Source of the DNA: Scatophagus argus
Taxonomy: Eukaryota > Chordata > Actinopteri > Scatophagidae
Reading direction: 5' to 3'
Assembly (NCBI RefSeq): GCF_020382885.2
Contig: NC_058499.1
Location: forward strand, 6,557,872-6,621,871
Length of the DNA stretch: 64,000 bases
Shown: positions 11,288 to 21,361 of the stretch, in pieces
Layout: the number at the start of each line of letters is the position of its first letter
Position numbering within the stretch: the first letter of the stretch is position 1
Translations under genes and position numbers: made by a program
The notes under the pieces: model-generated
Databases searched by the model: none
Told to the model about the DNA's origin: nothing
What the model saw: only the letters and a program-made list of their open reading frames with translations

Positions 11288-14200
11288 GTGAGTTTCTCGG
11301 TCTCTGTAAAGTACTTCACGCCCGTGGACACGCGAAGTTGCACGCTAAGCTAACTGCTAGAAATACAGTTGCCAATGCCAGCTAACGTACTTGCTTGCAT
11401 TTGACAGCGACGTGCTTTAGAAAAGATGCGGGTCGGAATATAAAAACGTGACCAATGAGTAACCTTCTACATAAAAAGAAACGATTCGTAACTCTAGTAA
11501 TTTGTATTTGTCTCCCTACTGGGCTTCATTGAGTCCTTGTGGGGACTTCGGTGTCTATTTTACTGGTTCATTATGTCACAAGGCATAACCCATCCACTTG
11601 CACCGACAACCAAATCAGATAAGAAATTAAAATAAATCAAAGATAGGATGGATAGATAGGTAGGAGGATGCACCGGGACATGATTCTGCTGTTTATTTTG
11701 TGTTTGGTTTGAGAAATGTGAGAAAATAGTGAAAAACGTTTATCACAATTTCCTGAAGCCCGGTGTGAAGATATAAAATAAACTTTCTGTCACATACTAT
11801 CAGGCAAAAACAACAAATACTCATAATTAAAGCTGGGAGTGGGGAGAGGTTGGCATGTTAGTTTGAAAAATGATGGCAAAACGTGCAGATTTTTTCCAGC
11901 TTTAATTTTTGTATACCTTACAAAAAGAAGCATGATAAGTAAAACAGAGAAGCAGTATATATATATCGTAGTTTGCAAAATGCACCTGTCATATGCAGCA
12001 TACATGTATGTTGTCTAGTAAGTGCATTGGTGAAAATACAATTTAAATGATCACACTTAACGGAACTGCAATACATGAACACAGAAACTGTGGGACATGT
12101 GTGTTGTTGTTGTGAGATGTCGTGTCTTGCACCTGCAGATAACGGCGTTAGCAGCTCGAAATGAATTTATTGTGGGCATGTGTGGCTAAAATTGAAATGT
12201 TGTCTATTTTAGGACTTCCTGGTAGAAACAACAGAGAATCCTTTGTGAGAAAGCCCAAGAGAGATGTAAGTGTGCAGCTCTCATGTTCTGTTTTCCAAGG
12301 CCAAATACAACAAGATGCACTAATTCCAGATGAAACACATATGCAATACGAAGTCAATCATGGATTTCCTCACTCAGTTCCTCTGTTTTCTGTGTTTCCT
12401 ACCAGATAGGGGAGCCCAGGACAGAAAAGATGCCAGTGGATCAGGACTGGACTGCAGTTTATCCAGCAGCAACTCCCTTCAGACCGGGCTCCATCCCGCT
12501 GCCTGTGCGGATGGGCTTCCCTGTGAAGGGTGGTGTTCCTCCAGAGAAGACGGGCAACTTGGAGCTAATCAAGGTCTGACCTCATTACTTACATGGGATC
12601 ACAGCATAAGAATACGTTGTGATACACAAGTTTACGTAGTTACGCAGTTTTAGGAATTACAGAACAAAAACTAATTCCCCTCTCTGACAACAAGAATGAA
12701 AAGACAAAGAAGAAGTACAAATTCTTACGTGTTAGATATATAATTAAGGTTTAGCGCTCTTTGCACAGACTAAGTTTAAGAAGATAAGAACTTTATTGAT
12801 CCTGCAGGAAATTGTTCAGCCAGGGTTGCAATCCAAAGAAGCATACAAAAGTAGGAAGTAATTTCCCCACAAAATACAATAATATATAAAAAATAACAGA
12901 GTATATAGTATATACATGAGATATAGATAGATAATGGCAGATAAGGTGCCACATACAGCTGGCTGTGGGCTGCATCTGTACGTATTCTATATGTTTGTGT
13001 TGGGGTTTACCTCCTCCTCAGTATTTATTGTGTCAAGTTGAGGTAATTGTAGCCGGCCAGTGCTCTTGCAGTGTCGTGTTTTGCTCTGCCGCATGTCTCT
13101 GATGGCTCTGTGTCTGTGCCCGGATTACTGGGCTGCTGTGTCCAGACACCAGCTGCTCCATCTGGACTCGAGCCACTTGCAGATCCACCACTTTCACCCG
13201 TCACAGCTGGAGATCTGCCGCACAGCCTAACAATATTGATTTCATTCTCTCGCTCTGTCACCAGGGACCAAACTGCTATGCATCCCTTATTTATGTGTGA
13301 TGCTTGTATGTTTGTTTTTGTTTTGTTTTTTTACTTTTAAATCATAATTAATGGATGATCTGAGTTTGTCCAAACACATGCCAATAATGTGACCCATGAG
13401 AAGTTTATTGTTGTCAGTGTAGAATAGGATTGTATGTGATCTGATATTCTTTACTTAAATGAGGAAGTGCATAGTTTTTGTTTTCTACTTTGTTCACCAG
13501 CCACTTTAAAATCAGTGTATTCTGAACTCAGTCATAGACATTTTGTGTCTTTGTTTTGCTGTACATGCATATATTAAGCCTGCTGGACATTTTCATGTTT
13601 CCGTTACAAGAACAGTTGTACATTCACATAATCTCTTCTTCATAATCTCTTTCAGATACCTAATTTTCTGCATTTGACACCGACAGCCATCAAGAAACAC
13701 TGTGAAGCTCTAAAACGTAATTATTTATTTATTTAATTTTTTATATTTTTTTTGAATTATTATATTATTATATATTATTATTATTATTATAGCTATTTGG
13801 TGGAATTGTTTAGTAGTAAAATATTTACTTTGGCACAAAAATCTGGGTTTATTTGGTGTGTGTCGATATGCCTTTCTCTGCTTTCAGCCTTCTGTACAGA
13901 GTGGCCCTCTGCTTTGGACACCGACGCCAAATGTGACGAGCACTTCCCTGTCAAAATACAAAGCACAGACTATGTGTTTGCCGGCCCGTCTGTCAGAAAC
14001 CCTTCGGCTCGCGTTGTTCATCTCAAAGTGAGTTTACCTGCTCTTCAATTCTTTTTTCTTTAAAGTTTCTATGAAAAGGCTTTTACCCAATGACTTTGCT
14101 CTAACTGGTTTTCACTGATGTATAGAAAGTGAAGTGTGGAGAAACATGGCATGTAAAATGAGATTAGAGATTTACAGATGCATAATCACCAGCCGAGATC

Positions 14201-17200
14201 ACATGACTTATCTATCTAGACATTCATTGTCCAGTGACCTCAAATCTGAGAAATTACACCATCAGATTACGGCCCTACAGAACGAGTTTACATTTAAGCA
14301 TTTGCTTGAACTCTGTTGTCGTTCTTGTGTTAATTTAAGTTCTTTCTCTTTTTTTTTTTGGAATTGTGTGTTGTTGTTTTTTTTTTGAAGAACTTTATAC
14401 TTTCACAGAAAAAGATAACAGTTTTTTTAATCATTGACATGTATTGCATTTTGATATTCCTCTTAATCCCTTCTAACACTAATCGAATGATCAGAACCAT
14501 CCATGAAAAAAGACAACCACACTCTATAAAACAGAAGAGTGTGTGAAGATGTTGACCTTGTTTAACAGTTGCACAGGTTGATGGATATTCTTTGCTGTCT
14601 ATAACATGTTGTACCCCACGTGAACAATAATACCGCTGCGCTCTGCAAAACCTCCTTTTGTTTTCAACTGCCTTTGACAAATTTCATAATTTGCCCAGGT
14701 GGAAATGTGTCATTCTTCCTGCAAATCACCAGCCATCTGCTCCACTGACACTTTGCCTTAGATTATATCAGCATGGTAGGAATTATTCAGACATTAATCT
14801 AGGTGGATTAGGCAGAAAGATTTGAGAGCAGATCTCACACAGTTGGGTTTCATGCAAGTGCCCCAAGACCCCATTTTCAATGTAACAAAAATTCATTCAC
14901 TATTTCGAGCGATGCACATATGTCATCCGGTTATTTTGGTATTTATTTAAACTAGGTGGAAACAGTGAGGGAGACTGAGGAACATCCTGGAAACAAAATC
15001 TGTCATCCCTTAACCTAATCACTTAGCAGCTCCACCTTTATGTACTCATTCAGTGAGGTTGAGTACACAGAATACATGTTCACGCGTGTCTTGTATTTCC
15101 TATAAATGCACTTTTGTTGCATTGTACGAATGATACAAGTCAAAGCCATGAGAAACAATGTAATCGCGGAATAATCTGTTTTCCGTCTCTCCATTGTGCG
15201 AGAGGCTTAGAGGTTATTCTTGGCCATGATTTCATCTGTAAAAAGTATAGTGTTTTAATCAACACAGCCAAATCTCTGTAGCGTTTTAAAAAAACAAACA
15301 TTGTTCTTAGTGTGGGTTGTGGTTTTAGTTTGTCTAAAGAGCTTCAGGAGATAAACTGCATAATGAAATTACAGCTGCCCTAATCTCTTTTGTTTGGAGT
15401 ATTTTTCCTTTGCATTGCGAAGCTCTATGTAAAACAAGCCCATATACGTACTATTGTTTTTCCCATGTTGCAACATAATTGTGTTGCTGCCCACGTAGGT
15501 GAAGCTGTCCAGTTTGAATCTGGATGACCACGCACGCAAGAAGTTGGTCAAACTTGTTGGGAATCGATACTGCAAAGAGACTGATGTCCTCACGCTCAGA
15601 ACTGACAGGTAAACACTCCTCCCTTAGGGTTCAACATACAGTATGTAGACAAAAGTATTGGGACAACTGCCCATTACACCAGCAGGGATTTTAACGGCAT
15701 CGCATTCTAAATACACAGACAGCTTTGCAGCTCTAACAGCTTCCACTGTTCTGTGAAGGCTTTCCACAAGATTTTGGAGTTTTTCTGTGGGAATTTTTGC
15801 CCACTCATGCAGTAGAGCATTTGTGAGGTCACACACTGATGTTGGACCAAAAGGTCTGGCTCTCAGTCCCTATTCCAGTTCATCCTTAAGGTGTTGGATG
15901 GGGTTGAGGTCAGGACTCTGTGTGGGCCAGTCATGTTCTTCCGCACCAAACTCACCCAACCATGTCTTTATGGAGCTTTGTGCTTTGTTCACAGGGGCAC
16001 AGTCATGCTGGAATAGAAAACAGCCTTCAACAAACTGTTGCCACAAAGTTGGAAGCATAGCATTGTCCAGAATGTCTTGTTATGCTAAAGCATAAAGATT
16101 TCACTTCATTGGAAATGAGGGGCCGAGCCCAACCCCTGAAAAACAGCTCCATACCACACCTGAATTCAAAAATAAAGATAAGAACTTTATTGTTCCCGCA
16201 GTAAATTGTTGATAAAGAGGTGTGTCCCAATACTTTTGTATGGTGTACTTATGGATAAAGTGAAGAAATAAGACTCTTTTCAACTCTTTGCCGTCTTGTC
16301 TTTTCTCCCCTTCCTTCTACCAGCTGCCCTCTAAGACAGCAGAATAAGGACTATGCCATGTACCTGCTGACTGTCCTTTACCACGAGTCTTGGGTGAGTT
16401 ACAAGGATTTGTGTTTTCTCTATGTACAATGAACTGATTTCTTGCTAGTCATATATTTCAAGAATGATGCTTTCTGTAAAAAAAATGTTACAAAAATATA
16501 TTATAAAAACATCTATGTTGTAATGACATGGCACAGTACATCTGTAACAGGGGAATTCTTGTCCATCTTGCGATCTGAGAGACTAAGCCCATTAGGGAGG
16601 TATCAGACTTGAATGGGCAGCGGGATGGCAAACAGCAGCATTGTCCAGTTGACATTTCTCCTCAGATGGGAGGGAAACAGACTCCCGTATCAGGTGTTGA
16701 CCCTGATACTCATTCACATTAAGCCAACCATGTCTCATCAGTAAAGTCTTCCACAAGGTGCCAGCCACATAAAAGGAAATGACTACCACTACTGCACAAC
16801 CTCTTGGCTTTAGGAGTCTTTCCCGTCATGGCTTAGTCACATTAAAACAAAGTTGGGAAGGTGTCCGAGCCAGGAAGCACAACACTGTCCACTGCCCTTT
16901 TGGACACACAATGGAAGGCACAGTGCTTGTCCAGCAGCCTTGTGGAAGCTGTGAGAGTGGCGTAGCGTTCAGGCTGTAATGCTAGCCCACAAAGAGGCCA
17001 ATTGTTAGCAGCCACTGTGGTGATTTTATCTCTCCACTCAGGGAGACAGACCTTCCCTACTAATTCCAGTGTGTGCTAATCCAGGCCAGCATGGGGGTGA
17101 CTGCTTGAAGTAGCATCCAACATGGAGGGAAGTTTACCACTGGAGGCACTCCATCTCCATTTGCGCCCTCATGCCCATCACCTGGCCTTTCTCCTAACCA

Positions 17201-18298
17201 AATATCAAAGTTATCAGACATGCTGTCTGTTGACCAAACTGTGTTATGATGGGATGCAAGGACAGACAAAGTGTCATTGCTATTAACATTTGTATTGTAT
17301 TGAATCCACAACAGCATCAGGAAGAAGCTTGGAATTTTGCCAGTAACACATAACTTAAACTGTCAGTACAGTCAATCTTTTTTAGTTAAGTATGACTGAA
17401 CTTTCCCTCTCAAGTCTGAACATATGACAATCTGTAAGTCCTTCTTTGTTGCTGCGAGGCAAAATGTTTTGAACCAAGCTACTCATCTGTGTCTAGTGCT
17501 CCTCACTCCCTGGGGCCTGGATTTTTTCCAGACAGGATGTTATGTGGATCAGATACGTATAGCAGTAATGATGGTCATTAACCCCAAACACCTGGAGTGC
17601 AGCAGAGCCGAGGCTCTGTCGATGGCCTGCTTTTAAGCTGCTGCACAATGGGGCGTATTGTTCTCTTGGGAATGTGACGACAGCTAGACAGGCGGTGGAC
17701 AGAGCACTACATATGGAGAAATATTATCTCTGTGAGAGGAGCATCAAAGAAGGGGTGAGGGGTGACCGAGGACCCCCATATTTTACATGTGCTGCCATAC
17801 TGTGTTCCTAACTGGAAACCCAAGTGAGATCCTTTCAACAAAGGAATATTCTTTTTTTGGGTTTTTTTGTTGTTGTTTTCAAAAGTAATAAAAAAAAGTG
17901 GTCGTCTACATTTGGCACTTGTACACAATTCAAATCTCATGACACACAGACAAGTCAGGCTGGATAATCTTCCATTTGCAGTCTGCATTTGAAGGTAAGA
18001 AATGTGTTTTGTATTTCTCATTCTTCAGAAAACAGAAGCGTGGGAGGCTGAGAAGACTGTGGCAGACATGGAGGAGTACAGCTGGGAGGACAGCCAGTCC
18101 CAAAGGAATATCCTGGATGTGCTAGTGCACATGAAAGTGGCCGAGGAAGGAGAAGGCGATGAAGTGCGAGAGCAGTTGCTGGGAAGAAAAGAGGTGCAGG
18201 AGTACAAGGACTCTGTGACAAGGTTGAATAATGAGGGAGAGAGCGAGAGCACCATGCTGCAGTACAAAGAGGCTGTCAAGAAAGTTCTCAACTTGTAA
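11155..18298 (+). CDS. mrps35: mrps35: mitochondrial ribosomal protein S35 (whole gene, 8 coding exons)
   Basis: Component of the small (28S) subunit of the mitochondrial ribosome, acting in the matrix in translation of mtDNA-encoded respiratory-chain proteins. Joined exons: 11155-11287, 12213-12265, 12406-12573, 13656-13716, 13888-14027, 15499-15608, 16324-16393, 18029-18298. All join in phase and give 334 residues (human MRPS35 is 323). The first 40-odd residues are basic and hydroxylated, as in a mitochondrial presequence. Recognised family blocks include [53 protein letters not shown] and the acidic C-terminal helix region DMEEYSW-RNIL. The start ATG has AAAC before it and G at +4. The gene is convergent with mansc4, the same neighbour as on human 12p11. 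Intron 6 carries a Tc1-type element. No break or frameshift was seen. Confidence 0.96.
12213..12265 (+). CDS. mrps35: mrps35 coding exon 2
   Basis: A 53-base exon preceded by a TTTTAG acceptor and followed by GTAAGT. It completes the split Gly codon and encodes the basic stretch ending VRKPKRD. Confidence 0.9.
12406..12573 (+). CDS. mrps35: mrps35 coding exon 3
   Basis: Begins after CCTACCAG with [15 protein letters not shown] and ends at NLELIK, 56 codons in phase 0. The donor is AAG|GTCTGA, weak beyond the GT, but the phase and protein match to the next exon require it. Confidence 0.92.
12779..12820. repeat. Retroposon-tail-like segment
   Basis: AACTTTATTGATCCTGCAGG followed by AAATTGTT, in mrps35 intron 3. 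It is nearly identical in layout to the segment at 16176-16213 and related to the one at 2405-2455. Confidence 0.5.
13656..13716 (+). CDS. mrps35: mrps35 coding exon 4
   Basis: Follows CTCTTTCAG and encodes [20 protein letters not shown] plus the first base of a Pro codon, ending at GTAATT. This is a strongly conserved MRPS35 block. Confidence 0.93.
13888..14027 (+). CDS. mrps35: mrps35 coding exon 5
   Basis: Follows GCTTTCAG and encodes [11 protein letters not shown] through ARVVHLK (47 codons with the split Pro), ending at GTGAGT. It includes the family motif STDYV-GPSVRNP. Confidence 0.95.
15499..15608 (+). CDS. mrps35: mrps35 coding exon 6
   Basis: Follows CCCACGTAG and encodes [20 protein letters not shown] through TLRTD plus two bases of a Ser codon; the donor is GTAAAC. 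Confidence 0.95.
15637..16247 (-). mobile_element. Degenerate Tc1/mariner-type DNA transposon in mrps35 intron 6
   Basis: About 610 bases with inverted ends sharing CAAAAGTATTGGGACA (near 15649 and, reversed, near 16225-16239), and TA dinucleotides at both borders (15637-15638 and 16246-16247), as expected for Tc1/mariner insertion. The minus strand of the middle encodes a decayed piece of the C-terminal half of a Tc1-type transposase, with recognisable FQHDCAP and [11 protein letters not shown] blocks (about 15870-16058). The N-terminal DNA-binding part and most of the catalytic domain are missing, so it is non-autonomous. A retroposon-tail-like piece sits just inside the right end. Confidence 0.85.
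16176..16213. repeat. Retroposon-tail-like segment nested in the Tc1-type element
   Basis: AGATAAGAACTTTATTG-TCCCGCAG-AAATTGTTG lies between the degenerate transposase part and the right inverted end. It is very similar to the copy at 12779-12820, which suggests a secondary insertion. Confidence 0.5.
16324..16393 (+). CDS. mrps35: mrps35 coding exon 7
   Basis: Follows CTTCTACCAG and encodes S(split)[18 protein letters not shown] through YHESW, ending at GTGAGT. Confidence 0.95.
16394..18028 (+). other. mrps35: mrps35 intron 7, nothing recognised
   Basis: A 1.6 kb intron between the YHESW exon and the terminal exon. Both strands carry short open frames, none with family resemblance. No clear mobile element was identified. 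Confidence 0.6.
18029..18298 (+). CDS. mrps35: mrps35 terminal coding exon 8
   Basis: Follows ATTCTTCAG and encodes 89 residues from [19 protein letters not shown] to KKVLNL, ending at TAA (18296-18298). The acidic, helix-prone tail with RNILDVL and QYKEAVK matches the MRPS35 C-terminus. Confidence 0.96.
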   Translation, partial: KTEAWEAEKTVADMEEYSWEDSQSQRNILDVLVHMKVAEEGEGDEVREQLLGRKEVQEYKDSVTRLNNEGESESTMLQYKEAVKKVLNL

Positions 18299-18650
18299 CA
18301 TCTTAATGTACACATGTATTCACACGAAGATGGCGACAAAGAGCAGATGTAATAGGGTCAGACATTTTTAATTACTTGTGGACTCGTGATTTTGGACTCT
18401 GTATGTACCAGTAACACAAATAAGAGATCATTGTAGATAATTACTGTTGCAGTTTCCATTAGGATATTACAGTCTCTAGGGCCTCAACTGATGTATTTAT
18501 TTTCCACAGTAAATTTACCGTCATATCAAATGTATGATGCTGTCTTTAATACAAAAATAAAAGTTTAACAACTGCTGGAAAGTTGTGCAAAGTTCATGCA
18601 CATGATGGGTAAAGCTTTTATACAATAAAAGCCCCTTTCAGTCTGCTCCC
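18299..18650 (+). terminator. mrps35: mrps35 3' UTR and poly(A) signals
   Basis: Two AATAAA hexamers follow the stop, at 18556-18561 and 18624-18629. Either could direct polyadenylation, giving a 3' UTR of about 280 or 350 bases. Confidence 0.7.
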
Positions 18651-19432
18651 ATCCCACTCTCAGCACTATCAGGGCAAGGAGTGGCACCCCAGTGAAAGGA
18701 TGCTTTCAGCAGCGGGTTGTAGAAAAGTACTTCATCCATCTCAAGGAGTTTTTGTCTGTGGTGCGTGTGCTTTTAGGTCAGAAGAAACCCAATGCACTGA
18801 GGAGATGTGCTGGACTGCAGCAGGGTTAAACACTGAAGTCCACAAGGCAAAAAAAGTCCATCTCATATTGTTGATGAGCTCAACAATCACTGAATTGTAG
18901 CTGTTTTTCTTTTTCCTTGGAAGTGTCCATTAAGCCCCAGTTAAGACCAGTGTAGGCAACTGGCTAAAGTCTTTGAGGTTTGGCATCAACATAAGTTTAA
19001 ACTAACTGAAGTACATCAAAATGTGGGTCAACCAAATGGATATCATATCGTCTTTCTTGAGGCAAATTGCTGCGGTCAAATGCATTGGCTGAGTTCAGCT
19101 CTTCTGTCGAAAGTCATCGCGTCACATATGAAACCAATATCATAGCAAGTACGTATTTGGTAACCACATCCAGGCCATAAAATAACTGCCTGTTCATTTT
19201 AAGTTTTCAGAATTGTTAAGGTCAGTTCATCAGTTTATGGCAACTACATTTTCATCATAATCTGCTTAAGACAAAGCAATATAAAGCAACATTCTTTCTA
19301 TTAATATGCAAAAACTATCATTTTACAAAAATACAACAGTATAAATTCTAATTTAAGAAAAAAAATCTTCCTGGATTCCTCCATTAGAAACTTGTCTGTA
19401 AACATACGACTAATGTCAGTTCCAACACACTT
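18651..19432. other. Convergent interval between mrps35 and mansc4
   Basis: About 0.8 kb, presumably including the mansc4 3' UTR on the minus strand. No clear minus-strand AATAAA close to the mansc4 stop was found, and no coding features were seen. Confidence 0.5.
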
Positions 19433-20280
19433 TCAGTTGTTTTCTTTGACCAGCACATACTTTATCAGACGCATGGAGCCTTTCTTCCCTCTCCAGGATG
19501 TTCGGTAGCGTCCCATCCTCTTCCTCTGACCCCTCCAGCTCACAACCAGCAGAATGGAGCAACAGCAGCTCAGCAGCACTGTGATGCAGATCGCCACTGC
19601 AACCAGCAAGGTGTGAGCGGCCACTTGCCACCCAGGTCCCAAAGCCCCGAAGGTGTCCTCTCCGTTGACACCCTGTTCTTCCTCACTGCCTGCAGTGTGG
19701 TTCCTCTCCAGGCTGCCTTTGGTGTCATTGGGGTATTGCTTGCTGCTCTCTATGTTGCCCATAATGGCTGTAGAGGTTGAAGGGCTGGTGGCCAAGTGTG
19801 TAAAGGTGGTGGGGTGACGGTGGGTAGGGGATGTGGAGGGCTGTGCAGAAGTGGTAGGAAAGGCAGGAGTGGTCATGGGATTGTAAGGGCCGAGGATGGT
19901 TGCTGTGGTGGACGATGGAGGTGTCGTAAAGCTGGGTACAAGTGAAGTGGTGGAGGTGGTTGGGGCTGTTGTTTGTGCATGGTTTCCTGCAGCTAGTGGA
20001 GTTGTAGGAGTGGAGGATAAGGCAGCTGTAGCTGTGGGAACTGCTGAAGGCTGAGGGGTTTTAGTAGTCGTGGTGGTGGTGGTGGTGAACACTCTGCTTG
20101 CTGTCGTAAGGGGTTTCGCTGTTTGTGCTGAGGTCGGGGGCAGTGCAACAGGTGGAGGCGGATGAATAAACTGGCGTTTGTCTGAAGGCAGCGGCTCTGA
20201 GACGTTAACTCGACTGTAGTGGTGGGGTAACACACGTACATTAGAGGCGAAGTATTTCCCAAACACCAACAGGTCGGGAT
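19433..20280 (-). CDS. mansc4: mansc4 coding exon 3
   Basis: Follows GGCATAG and encodes [11 protein letters not shown], then the Thr/Pro-rich stalk with an eight-Thr run near 20070-20090, the transmembrane span and the basic tail, ending KENN and TGA at 19433-19435. Confidence 0.93.
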
Positions 20281-21361
20281 CTATGCCTAAGAAACGAAGA
20301 CATTCTTAAGTCATGACTCCACTCAACACTGACTGTTAAATACTGGATTCTTAAAAATGGGTTTTAACCATAAAATAAATAAAATCTGTGAAGTTTAAAT
20401 TTTCTAAAAGAACAGAATACAATACATTCATATTTGTAGAAAAAAAATGTACTTAATGTACCAGAAGTGAAAGTAGTTATGCAGAAAAGATGCTCCTATG
20501 TGTTTGTCAAGTTGAGGATCATTTTCAAGTACTACAGTTGGGTAGTTGGTAACAAATATTTTATAGGATGTTTTATGTGTAAATTTGAATTTACAGAGTA
20601 ACTGGTAACCACTGCTGTCAAATAAATGTAGTGGAGTAAGATGTTAAAAAAATACACATATATAAAGTCAATAAATATTAAAGAAAATCAGAATATTCAA
20701 GCAAAAGACAAGTACCTCACAACAGTACATTTCCGCTTACTTTCCATAACTGGTAGTTCTAGTCCTGGTAGTAGCAATGCAATATTAGTATGTTTCTTGT
20801 AATGACACCTTTTTGTTTTTTAGAGAATGTGATGGGCCTTGAATGACATGACTGTGAATAAGAGTATTCAAATAAATTTTCAGCTTTAGTCCTTACTTAC
20901 CCTTTGTGATATTGTAGAGAACAACGTTTCCTCTGTGGCTGAGAATACAGCTCTCCAGTGTTGGACAGTGCAGGTGGAAGCAGTTCACGCTTTCTTGAGT
21001 GGCATCATAGTGAAATATGGCCAGATTGCAGGAAACTGTTAGAGGAGAAACAATAAATCAGGGTGTACAGGATCACTGGAGTCATAATGCGTAGTTCAAG
21101 ATTTGTGTGTATTTTACGCTCATTTAAAAAGTGCTACTCACAGTTTCTCGTTAGGCAACAGGTGCGGCTGCATTTCAGCGCCGTCTCCTCCTGGTAAAAC
21201 TTCAAAAGCTGCGCTCCTCTCCTTTGAGACTCCTCGATGTCGATGAAAATCCCAGGAAAACGTCGAATCCAGCAGTTCTTATAGTAAGAGGTCGGTGAGC
21301 ACCTCGACTCGGTGTGGCACACCAGACTCAAAACCGTCAGCAAGCCCCATGTGACATTCAT
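19433..21361 (-). CDS. mansc4: mansc4: MANSC domain-containing protein 4 (whole gene, 3 coding exons)
   Basis: Predicted type I membrane protein; the molecular function of MANSC4 is not established. Exons 21142-21361, 20901-21035 and 19433-20280 join in phase to 400 residues. Residues 1-19 form a signal peptide ([19 protein letters not shown]). A Cys-rich MANSC domain follows in exons 1-2, with [25 protein letters not shown] and NCFHLHCP. A long Thr/Ser/Pro-rich stalk typical of O-glycosylated mucin-like segments comes next, then an acidic juxtamembrane stretch, a hydrophobic span ([20 protein letters not shown]...) and a short basic cytoplasmic tail ([11 protein letters not shown]...). It is longer than human MANSC4 (about 340), mainly in the stalk. 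Adjacency to mrps35 matches human 12p11 and favours MANSC4 over MANSC1. Confidence 0.92.
20901..21035 (-). CDS. mansc4: mansc4 coding exon 2
   Basis: Follows a CTCTAACAG acceptor on the minus strand and encodes the second half of the MANSC domain ([11 protein letters not shown]... to VVLYNITKG). It ends at GTAAGT with one base of an Asp codon carried over. Confidence 0.92.
21142..21361 (-). CDS. mansc4: mansc4 coding exon 1
   Basis: ATG at 21359-21361; encodes the signal peptide and the first half of the MANSC domain. It ends one base into a Phe codon at a GTGAGT donor. Confidence 0.92.

Noticed and set aside
18025..18339. Several minus-strand open frames over the mrps35 terminal exon
   Set aside because: Antisense shadows of a well-supported exon.
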